Shown here: positions 51,095-58,182 of the stretch, piece by piece
How the letters are laid out: each line of letters opens with the position of its first letter
Numbering within the stretch: position 1 is the first letter of the stretch
Assembly: GCF_004102725.1 (NCBI RefSeq)
Contig: NZ_LHQS01000001.1
Span: 787,327 to 851,326 of the forward strand
Direction: 5' to 3'
Length of the DNA stretch: 64,000 bases
DNA from: Methanoculleus taiwanensis
Lineage (GTDB): Archaea; Halobacteriota; Methanomicrobia; Methanomicrobiales; Methanoculleaceae
Notes under the pieces: model-generated
The model's database searches: none
Told to the model about the DNA's origin: nothing
What the model saw: the letters and a program-made list of their open reading frames with translations, nothing else
Program-made: the position numbers and the translations under genes

Positions 51095-51261
51095 GAGTGG
51101 GGGCGAGATCGCGGGCGGATGGGCAGCCACCCGCGACCTTCCGGTTCCTTCAGGGTATACACTTCTCCTCCCGCGATGCCGTACCTTGGCGGCAGGACGG
51201 ACTTTTCCTGTTCCGCTATATCGGGATGCCAGGACACCTCCAGACCAATGGGTATCTCCAT
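51076..51261 (-). CDS. Possible small protein, unsupported
   Basis: 61 residues beginning MEIPIGLEVSWHPDIAEQEK. The composition looks protein-like and third positions are moderately GC-rich, but there is no ribosome site, no promoter box and no known family. Its stop overlaps tspO by 19 bases. It may instead be chance in the 318-base convergent gap. Confidence 0.3.
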   Translation of the reverse strand: MEIPIGLEVSWHPDIAEQEKSVLPPRYGIAGGEVYTLKEPEGRGWLPIRPRSRPHSYGFRT

Positions 51262-51305
51262 GAGACATTGATAAGCGCCTTCCGGTAGAATGAACGGAAA
51301 AAATG

Positions 51306-51340
51306 CGGGATGAAAGCGGCGGTATGCCGCCGCCGTCCCG
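51306..51340. repeat. Strong hairpin in the convergent gap
   Basis: GCGGCGG-TATG-CCGCCGC (51316-51333), with an outer CGGGA/TCCCG pairing. Very stable on either strand. It lies in the tspO/phosphatidyltransferase gap and could act as a two-way terminator. Confidence 0.5.
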
Positions 51341-51362
51341 AACTCTGGAAGAAGAGGGTTTA

Positions 51363-51410
51363 CCCGGAGACTTTCCCCGACTGTTTCCGGACGGGGTCGT
51401 GATCTCCGGG
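51363..51410 (-). terminator. Nested hairpin after the CDP-alcohol transferase gene
   Basis: Outer arms CCCGGAGA (51363-51370) and TCTCCGGG (51403-51410) enclose inner arms CCCCG and CGGGG. On the minus strand it lies three bases after the stop codon at 51413, the position of a 3'-end structure for the six-gene pyrG run. Confidence 0.5.
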
Positions 51411-51412
51411 GC

Positions 51413-52015
51413 TCATTCCTTGTCGATCTGTCGCCAGGTATGGGCGAACCGCTGCAACGCCGTGTAGTGTCCGAGGACGCCGAAGATGACGAGGAGCCAG
51501 CCGAGGTAATTGAGGCCGTAGATGATCTCCGGCAGCAGGAGTGTCAGAATGCCGGCGAGGATGATCAGCACCAGGCGGTCGGCCCTCCCGAGGATGCCGC
51601 CGTAGTACCGGCCGACACCGACCGCCTGCGCCTGGGTTCCGAGGTACGACGCCATCAGGACGCCGGTCAGGGCGAAGACGCCGATCTGCCAGGATGCCGC
51701 ACCACCGGCGAAGATGCCGGTGATGATGAAGATATCGGCATACCGGTCGATGACGTGGTCGAGGAAATCGCCGCGGAGGCTGGCTATTCCGAGGTCTCGG
51801 GCGAGAGCGCCGTCGAGCGCGTCGAAGAGAGCATTCAGGCCGACCATCAGGATGCCGAGGGCGATCCCGCCTGCCCAGAATGCGATGCCGGCAGCAGCCG
51901 AGAAGGCCAGGGATGCAACGGTATAGGTATTCGGTGTCAGCCCGAGCTTCTTCGATATATCCACCATGGGCTGAAAGATGCCCTGCACCTTCGGTCGGAA
52001 CTGATCGAGCGTCAT
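51413..52015 (-). CDS. CDP-alcohol phosphatidyltransferase (archaetidylinositol-phosphate-synthase-like)
   Basis: 200 residues, about six membrane helices. The catalytic signature D-x2-D-G-x2-A-R-x8-G-x3-D-x3-D is complete: DALDGALAR followed by GDFLDHVID. The helix order and length fit archaeal enzymes that join CDP-archaeol to myo-inositol-1-phosphate or glycerol phosphate for phospholipid heads. The ATG overlaps the AK6 gene stop by four bases. Last gene of the pyrG run. Confidence 0.92.
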   Translation of the reverse strand: MTLDQFRPKVQGIFQPMVDISKKLGLTPNTYTVASLAFSAAAGIAFWAGGIALGILMVGLNALFDALDGALARDLGIASLRGDFLDHVIDRYADIFIITGIFAGGAASWQIGVFALTGVLMASYLGTQAQAVGVGRYYGGILGRADRLVLIILAGILTLLLPEIIYGLNYLGWLLVIFGVLGHYTALQRFAHTWRQIDKE

Positions 52016-52524
52016 AAGCCGGTGTCCAGATAGATAGTCCAGTCGATATTTCCGTAGGATGGTGGCAGTTTCCCTTTCATAAACTGCTCGATTTTATCCG
52101 CACACTCTTCCACGGACTGCTCCGTCGTATCGAGTTCGTAGACGGCATCTTCGGGGTATTCTTCGAGTGTCTCTATCAGGATGACGTCGAGGGCTTCCGC
52201 CTCGGCATTCTCACGGATCTTCGCGGGGCTGTAGCCCCGGGGTGAGAGCCGTGCGGCAAGGATGTCCGGGCGGCAGCGGAGCACGACGATCCGGTCGCAG
52301 GGAAGAAGGTGGGCGAGGTGCCCCTCGACTATCCCGTCGACCGGCGTAAATTCCTCCGCCCAGCGCTCGACGTCGATGACGAGTGTGTCCCGCTCCCGGT
52401 CCTCTTCGAGGACGTACTCCCTTATAGTCTCTCCGATCCGGACGACACGGTGCCCGCGCCGCAGGAGCTCGCTGGCGATAGCCGATTTTCCCGTGCCGGG
52501 CGTCCCGGTGATACCGACCATCAT
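52012..52524 (-). CDS. AK6/Fap7-type adenylate kinase (NMP kinase)
   Basis: 170 residues. P-loop GITGTPGTGKSAIASELLRRG, then VVIDVE-like loop (DTLVIDVERWAEEF), VDGIVEGHLAHLLPCDRIVVLRCRPDILAARL and a short lid with RGYSPAKIRENAEAEALDVILIETLEEY, matching the AK6/Fap7 (hCINAP) family. These kinases work on nucleoside monophosphates and, in eukaryotes and archaea, in small-subunit rRNA processing. Starts in an ATGA overlap with hisC. Either first Met can be used. Confidence 0.93.
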   Translation of the reverse strand: MMVGITGTPGTGKSAIASELLRRGHRVVRIGETIREYVLEEDRERDTLVIDVERWAEEFTPVDGIVEGHLAHLLPCDRIVVLRCRPDILAARLSPRGYSPAKIRENAEAEALDVILIETLEEYPEDAVYELDTTEQSVEECADKIEQFMKGKLPPSYGNIDWTIYLDTGL

Positions 52525-53576
52525 AGTGATCCGACTGCCTTGAGGAATCGATCGTTCTCCCAGTCGTCACCGATGCTGACGCGGATATAGTGATCGCCGA
52601 GCCCCGGGAAGCTCGTGCACGACCGGACGAGCACGCCCTTCGCCGCGAGGAGGTCGACGACCTCGTCTCCCGTATGGGGGGCGACATCCAGCATGACGAA
52701 GTTCGCGTCGGAGGGCAGTGCCGGGAATGGTGTCTCCGTGAGGAACCGTTCCCGCCACCGGCTGACATGGTCGCGGGTCGTGGTGATATGCTCGCTATCG
52801 CCGAGCGCTCCGATCGCCGCTGCCGCCGAGACGGCGTTGAGTGCGAACGGTGTCGCCGCCCGCAGGTAGAACGGCTCGAACCACGCCGGCACGAAGGCGT
52901 AACCGACCCGGAGGCCGGCGAGCGAAAAGATCTTCGACATCGTCCTCCCGAGGATGAGGTTGTCGTACTCCCGCATGAGCGGCCGGTAATCGGTTTCGGA
53001 GAAGTCGACGTAGGCGTTGTCGAGGAAGAGCATGCCGTCGATCGCATCGAGGATCTCTCGGACCGCCGAGGGCGGTGTCGTTGTTCCCGTCGGATTGTTC
53101 GGCGAGCAGAGGAAGGCGAGCTTTGCTCCCCGGCAGGCATCGGCGAACGCGCCGGTATCCACCGAGAAGTCGGCGTTTCGTGGGATGTTCTCGACAACAG
53201 CACCGTGAGCGCCTGCCGCAATGCCGTAAAAAGAGAAGGTCGGGGTTGCAACGACCACCCGCTCGCCGGGCTCGACGATCGTCCTGATGACGGTCTCGAT
53301 GACACCGTCCATCCCGGCGCCGGTCACGAACCGGAAATCTCCGTGGTAGCGGCGGAGCGCCTGCGAGAGTGCGTCCATCCGCTCATCCGGATACCGGTTC
53401 CCGGCCCGGAGGGCTGCGTGAGCAGCCTCGACGGCGAGGGGAGAGGGTGGACGGGGGTTTTCGTTGCTCGCAAGCCGGGCGACCCGGTCGAACCCATGCT
53501 CCCGTGCAACCTCATCCGCCTTTTTCGCGTACGCGTATCCCTGCCGGGCGAAACGCGCCCTAATCAAGTGCTGCAT
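52521..53576 (-). CDS. hisC: Histidinol-phosphate aminotransferase
   Basis: 351 residues, PLP fold type I. RLASNENPRPPSPLAVEAAH, GAGMDGVIETVIRTIVEPGERVV, CSPNNPTGTTT, LFLDNAYVDFSETDYR and the PLP lysine in GRTMSKIFSLAGLRVGY are in family order, with RVSIGDDWENDRFL at the end. Converts imidazole acetol phosphate to histidinol phosphate in histidine synthesis. Starts within the last 17 bases of argD. No other his genes are here. Confidence 0.95.
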   Translation of the reverse strand: MQHLIRARFARQGYAYAKKADEVAREHGFDRVARLASNENPRPPSPLAVEAAHAALRAGNRYPDERMDALSQALRRYHGDFRFVTGAGMDGVIETVIRTIVEPGERVVVATPTFSFYGIAAGAHGAVVENIPRNADFSVDTGAFADACRGAKLAFLCSPNNPTGTTTPPSAVREILDAIDGMLFLDNAYVDFSETDYRPLMREYDNLILGRTMSKIFSLAGLRVGYAFVPAWFEPFYLRAATPFALNAVSAAAAIGALGDSEHITTTRDHVSRWRERFLTETPFPALPSDANFVMLDVAPHTGDEVVDLLAAKGVLVRSCTSFPGLGDHYIRVSIGDDWENDRFLKAVGSL

Positions 53577-54687
53577 TCAGGACTCCGGCCACGCGGTCGA
53601 TCTCGTCGTCGGTGATGACGAGCGGCGGGACAAGCCGGAGGTTGCCGTCGGCGGCGCAGTTTACGAGGACGCCCTCTGCCGCACACCGCTGCTGAACCTC
53701 CGGGCAGCGCTCGCCGACGGAGATGCCGATCATCAGCCCGCGGACACGCGGATTGTGGGCGGCGAGCCCCCGGCGGAACCGTTCACCCTTGCGCGGTATA
53801 TCCGGGAGGATCTCTTCGACGACGCCGAGTGTGGCGAGCGCCGCAGCACAGGCAAGCGGCCCGCCTGCAAAGGTGCTCCCGTGCTCGCTCTTCTGGAACT
53901 CGAGCCCCTCGCGGGCGACGAGTGCGCCGATCGGAAATCCGCTTGCAAGGCCCTTTGCAAGGGTGACGATATCGGGTGTAACCCCGGTGTGCTGGATGCC
54001 GAGCCATTCTCCCGTCCTGCCGATACCGGTCTGGACCTCGTCGACGATCATCAGTGCGCCGGCATCGTCGCAGATCTCCCGGATGCCTTTAAAGAAGCTG
54101 TCGGGCGGGATGATGACGCCGGCTTCGCCCTGGATGGGTTCGACGAAGACGCCGGCGGTGGTGCTGTTCACCGCTTCCGCGACACCGTCGAGGTCGCCGT
54201 ACTCGACGAAGGTGCAGGCCGGTTCGAGCGGCGCGAACGGTTCGCGGATCGCCGGTTTATGGGTGACGGCGAGCGACCCGCACGTCCTTCCGTGGAATCC
54301 GTGGGTGAATGCGACGAACTCCTTCTTCCCCGTCCTGACCCGGGCGAGCTTGATGGCCCCTTCATTCGCTTCGGCACCGGAGTTGCTGAAGAACGCTTTT
54401 CCAAGACCTGTAATCTCCACGAGTTTCTCTGCAAGTTCGGCCTGGTTCGGGACGTAGTAGAGGTTCGAGCAGTGGATGAGTTCTCCTGCCTGCCAGCGGA
54501 TGGCCTCCACCACCGCCGGGTGGCAGTGGCCGGTGCTGCAGACCGCTATCCCTGCCACACAGTCGATATACTCGTTTCCCGCATCGTCCCAGACGCATGA
54601 ACCCCGGCCGCGGACTATCTTCATCGTCCTGCCGAAGGCCGGCATGTAGTATTTTGCGTCAAGAGCCCTGGTATCCATATCTTCCAT
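53560..54687 (-). CDS. argD: Acetylornithine aminotransferase
   Basis: 375 residues. RGSCVWDDAGNEYIDCVAGIAVCSTGHCHPAV, FSNSGAEANEGAIKLAR, THGFHGRTCGSLAVT, the cofactor Asp in ALMIVDEVQTGIGRTG and the PLP lysine in TLAKGLASGFPIGA define the class III aminotransferase/ArgD branch. Makes N-acetylornithine in arginine synthesis, and possibly succinyl-DAP aminotransfer. It begins ten bases after the guaA stop. A second Met three codons on could be the start. Confidence 0.95.
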   Translation of the reverse strand: MEDMDTRALDAKYYMPAFGRTMKIVRGRGSCVWDDAGNEYIDCVAGIAVCSTGHCHPAVVEAIRWQAGELIHCSNLYYVPNQAELAEKLVEITGLGKAFFSNSGAEANEGAIKLARVRTGKKEFVAFTHGFHGRTCGSLAVTHKPAIREPFAPLEPACTFVEYGDLDGVAEAVNSTTAGVFVEPIQGEAGVIIPPDSFFKGIREICDDAGALMIVDEVQTGIGRTGEWLGIQHTGVTPDIVTLAKGLASGFPIGALVAREGLEFQKSEHGSTFAGGPLACAAALATLGVVEEILPDIPRKGERFRRGLAAHNPRVRGLMIGISVGERCPEVQQRCAAEGVLVNCAADGNLRLVPPLVITDDEIDRVAGVLNAALD

Positions 54688-54697
54688 CTCAATCGCC

Positions 54698-55615
54698 TCA
54701 CTCGTACTCGATCGTCGCCGGGGGTTTCGGCGTCACGTCGTAGACGACGCGGGCGACACCCGGAATCTCGGAGGTTATCCGCGATGCCATGCTCGTGAGC
54801 ACCTCGTAGGGCAGGAGGAGCGGGTCGGCGGTCATCCCGTCGCGCGAGAAGACCGCACGGACGGCGACGATCCAGCCGTGAAGCCGGACATCCCCTTTCA
54901 CTCCGGTTCCCTGCCCGACGAGTGCGGCGAAGCACTGCCAGGGGCGGAACTCCTCGACCAGGTACTCCTCGACGATGGCGTTTGCTTCCCGGACGGCCTC
55001 GACCTTCTCGCGGGTAACCTCGCCGATGACCCGCACGGCGAGCCCGGGACCCGGGAACGGCATCCTGTGCTGGATCTCGAGCGGGAGATCAAGGCCGCCT
55101 GCAACCTCGCGCACTTCGTCCTTGTAGAGGTCCGCTATCGGTTCGATGACCGATTTGAACTCCATATGGAGGGGCATGCCGCCGACGTTGTGGTGGCTCT
55201 TGATGCCGCCTTCGCTCTCGATCCGGTCGGGGTAGATGGTTCCCTGCAGGAGGTGGGATGCCCCCGTCCGCTTTGCTTCGCGCTCGAAGACCCGAACGAA
55301 CATTTCCCCGATCGCCTTTCGCTTCTCCTCGGGATCGGTGAGCCCTGCAAGGACGGCGAAGAACTCGTCCGCAGCATCGACGATGTGGAGGTTTAAGTCT
55401 CCAAAGAGCGTCCGGATCCGGTCGGTCTCGCCCTTGCGCATGAGACCGGTGTCTACGTAGATCGGCACGAGGCGGTCGCCGATGGCGCGTGCTGCGAGCG
55501 CAGCGCAGACCGAACTGTCGACGCCGCCCGAGAGCGCCATGACGACCTTGTCGTCGCCTGCCTCTTTCTGTATCTGGACTATTGCTTTTTCAATAAATTT
55601 CTGGACATTGACCAT
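54698..55615 (-). CDS. guaAB: GMP synthase, ATP-pyrophosphatase subunit
   Basis: 305 residues from the ATG at 55615; AAGGTGA six bases upstream fixes it. The ATP-PPase loop [30 protein letters not shown] and the C-terminal dimer region with [20 protein letters not shown] and [19 protein letters not shown] are typical. As in other archaea the glutaminase part is a separate protein, not found here. Amidates XMP to GMP. Lies five bases after pyrG and works in nucleotide synthesis with it. Confidence 0.97.
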   Translation of the reverse strand: MVNVQKFIEKAIVQIQKEAGDDKVVMALSGGVDSSVCAALAARAIGDRLVPIYVDTGLMRKGETDRIRTLFGDLNLHIVDAADEFFAVLAGLTDPEEKRKAIGEMFVRVFEREAKRTGASHLLQGTIYPDRIESEGGIKSHHNVGGMPLHMEFKSVIEPIADLYKDEVREVAGGLDLPLEIQHRMPFPGPGLAVRVIGEVTREKVEAVREANAIVEEYLVEEFRPWQCFAALVGQGTGVKGDVRLHGWIVAVRAVFSRDGMTADPLLLPYEVLTSMASRITSEIPGVARVVYDVTPKPPATIEYE

Positions 55616-55620
55616 GATTT

Positions 55621-57210
55621 TCACCTTGTCTGGGTCGTTATCTTATTCTTCCGGCACGCGCCGACGAACCCGAGGTAGGGTGGCGAGGGGTGTGTCGGGC
55701 TCGACTTGAACTCGGGGTGGAACTGAGTGGCGAGGAAGAAGGGGTGATCCCGAATCTCACAGACCTCCATCCGGTTTCCACAGGTGCCCGAGAAGACGAG
55801 GCCTGCCTCTTCAAGCCTCCCGATGAACTCAGGGTTCACTTCGTAACGATGGCGGTGCCGCTCCACGACCTCCCGGCTGCCGTAGAGGTCGAAGATCTGG
55901 GTCCCCTCTTTGAGGTTGACGGTGCAGTCGCCAAGGCGCATCGTCCCGCCGAGATCGACCACATCCTCCTGCTCGGGGAGGATGGCGATGACGTGGCTTC
56001 CCGGCCCCATCTCCTCGCTCGTAGCGTCTTCGATCCCGACGACGCTCCTCGTATACTCGATCACTGCGAGCTGGAATCCGAGGCAGAGACCGAGATACGG
56101 GATGTTGTTCTCCCGCGCATACCGGATTGCCCGGATCTTTCCTTCGATACCTCTCTTGCCGAACCCGCCCGGGACGAGAATCCCGTCGATATCGGCGAGA
56201 TCTTTCTGATCGCAGGTCTCGGCATCGAGCCAGCGGATGTTCACCTCTGTCGAGAGCGCTCTTCCCGCGTGCTTGAGCGATTCCTTGATGGAGATGTATA
56301 CGTCCTCGATACCGTACTTGCTCACGATGGCGACGGTGATCCGGTTCGTATACTCCTGCGAGACGGTATGGTACCACCCTGCGTCGGGTTCGCGGTTCTC
56401 GAGGTTGAGGTACTCGGTCAGAACGTCTGCGAGCCCTTCTTTCTCGAGTTCCATCGGAACCTGGTAGATGTCGGGGGCGTCTTTCGCACTGATGACCGCC
56501 CGTGCGGGGACGTCGGTGAAAGCGGAGATCTTCTTCTTCGCGTGAGATCCGATCACCTGCTTGCACCGCCCGACGATGATGTCGGGGTGGAGCCCGAGTT
56601 CCCGCAGCGCCTTGACCGAGTGCTGGGTGGGCTTGGTCTTGAGGTCGCCCATCGTATCGACCGGGACGAGCGTGACGTGAATCAGCACCATGTCTTCTCG
56701 CGGGAGTTCACCGTGCATCTGCCGGATGGCCTCGAGGAACGGCATGCTCTCGATATCGCCGACGGTGCCGCCGGCCTCCACGAGACAGATATCCGCCGTC
56801 TCTCCGGGCGTGAGTTCCTCGTGCGCTGCCTCTCTGATGCAGTGCTTGATCTCGTCGGTGATATGCGGGATGATCTGGACGGTCGCTCCCAGGTAGTCAC
56901 CGCGCCGCTCTTTCTCGATGACGTCCCGGTAGACCTTTCCCGTCGTGATGTTGTGAATCGATTTTAAGTTGATATCCAGGAATCGTTCGTAGTTGCCGAG
57001 GTCGAGGTCGACCTCGCCTCCGTCGCTGAGCACGAAGACCTCTCCGTGCTGGGCCGGGTTCATGGTGCCGGCATCGATATTGAGATAGGGGTCGATCTTC
57101 ACCGCGGTTACCCGATACCCGCGGTTCTTGAGCAACCGGCCGACCGATGCGGTGGTGATGCCCTTACCAAGGCCGCTCATTACGCCGCCAGTAACCACAA
57201 TGTACTTCAA
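55621..57210 (-). CDS. pyrG: CTP synthase
   Basis: 529 residues, TTG start with AGGAG about ten bases upstream. The synthase domain has [56 protein letters not shown] and [18 protein letters not shown]. The glutaminase domain has the nucleophile in [16 protein letters not shown] and the His-Glu pair in TQFHPEFKS. Makes CTP from UTP, glutamine and ATP. It leads the pyrG-guaA-argD-hisC-AK6-phosphatidyltransferase run, joined by very small gaps or overlaps, and supplies CTP for the lipid headgroup enzyme at its end. Confidence 0.98.
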   Translation of the reverse strand: MKYIVVTGGVMSGLGKGITTASVGRLLKNRGYRVTAVKIDPYLNIDAGTMNPAQHGEVFVLSDGGEVDLDLGNYERFLDINLKSIHNITTGKVYRDVIEKERRGDYLGATVQIIPHITDEIKHCIREAAHEELTPGETADICLVEAGGTVGDIESMPFLEAIRQMHGELPREDMVLIHVTLVPVDTMGDLKTKPTQHSVKALRELGLHPDIIVGRCKQVIGSHAKKKISAFTDVPARAVISAKDAPDIYQVPMELEKEGLADVLTEYLNLENREPDAGWYHTVSQEYTNRITVAIVSKYGIEDVYISIKESLKHAGRALSTEVNIRWLDAETCDQKDLADIDGILVPGGFGKRGIEGKIRAIRYARENNIPYLGLCLGFQLAVIEYTRSVVGIEDATSEEMGPGSHVIAILPEQEDVVDLGGTMRLGDCTVNLKEGTQIFDLYGSREVVERHRHRYEVNPEFIGRLEEAGLVFSGTCGNRMEVCEIRDHPFFLATQFHPEFKSSPTHPSPPYLGFVGACRKNKITTQTR

Positions 57211-57327
57211 AATGTCCTACTCCTGCAAGCTGGATCGCTTCCTGCTTCAGCTTAAATAATATACGCGCGGTATAGACAAAGGTATTGCCCCTGAAATGAG
57301 TGGTGGCGGTCCGGCACCTGTTCTGGT

Positions 57328-57735
57328 TCACGCTTTCACGACGGCGAACGATGCGGTTGTTCGCGAAAGCAGCGTTCCGTCCGTGCTTGTGATCTCGCCC
57401 TCCGTGAAGGCGACCCGGCGTCCTTTTCGGATAACGCGGGCGGTTGCGGTGATGGTGCCGCTCGAGACCCCCCGCAAGAAGCTGGTATTCTCCGATATGG
57501 TGGCAATCCCCTCGCCCTCCTCGAGGACGGTGCAGAGGGCGAGCGCCATCGCTTCGTCGGCGAGAGCAACGAAGACGCCTCCCTGGAGCCACCCGGCGCC
57601 GTTCAGCATATCGGGCCGGATCCGCATCGAGAGATCCGCGCCGCCGTCTCCGTACGTCCCGACCTCGATCTCCATCAGCCGGAAGAAGGGGTTGGCGTCT
57701 CTCCCCTGCGCGGCAAGTGCATCAAGATACTCCAT
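57328..57735 (-). CDS. PaaI-type hotdog thioesterase
   Basis: 135 residues. MRIRPDMLNGAGWLQGGVFVALADEAMALALCT holds the usual N-x2-G-x3-G-G-x4-L-x-D/E pattern, with Asp/Glu in the central helix. TISENTSFLRGVSSGTITATARVIRKGRRVAFTEGEI is the second half. A single hotdog domain that would hydrolyse an acyl-CoA thioester; the substrate is unknown. Alone between the pyrG run and a divergent small gene. Confidence 0.9.
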   Translation of the reverse strand: MEYLDALAAQGRDANPFFRLMEIEVGTYGDGGADLSMRIRPDMLNGAGWLQGGVFVALADEAMALALCTVLEEGEGIATISENTSFLRGVSSGTITATARVIRKGRRVAFTEGEITSTDGTLLSRTTASFAVVKA

Positions 57736-57807
57736 CGGTTACCTCTCTCCCGGGTAATTCGCGATCTCGCTCAATAAGCGTTGCCATTGGCCTTGCGGAG
57801 GATCGAA

Positions 57808-58071
57808 ATGCTGATGAGGCGCTCTTTCCTTTCATCCTGTATGGAACAGGACGAGATCAGGGAGATGCTCCGCGATCTTGTCTGGCTCAACGCCGTGATC
57901 GCTACGGAGTTGATCCAGATAACCGAGAACACGTCATCGATTCTGCGAAAAGAAGCCCCTCCGGCGACCTGCCTGGAAGAGCACGCGGCGCTCCGGGGAG
58001 TGGCGCTTGCGATGGCGGAGAAGTACCGGCCCGGAACGGCGCTCCGTCAGCACGTCGAGAAGCATCAGTGA
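57808..58071 (+). CDS. Small helical protein, unknown
   Basis: 87 residues from the ATG at 57808, which has GGAGG five bases upstream (an ATG at 57841 is a shorter option). EQDEIREMLRDLVWLNAVIATELIQITENTSSILRKE is an amphipathic helix pair; the second half (CLEEHAALRGVALAMAEKYRPG) is also helical. No known domain. It converges on the large surface-protein gene. Confidence 0.5.
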   Translation: MLMRRSFLSSCMEQDEIREMLRDLVWLNAVIATELIQITENTSSILRKEAPPATCLEEHAALRGVALAMAEKYRPGTALRQHVEKHQ

Positions 58072-58182
58072 AAAATGGGTGGGGGATTCCTTCCCCTTCC
58101 TGTGTTACTTCCCCCCTTTTTCTTCAGACGTTGCTCTCCATTACGCTCGCGGTTCCCGGAGGAGATCCGCGGAGCATACCGG

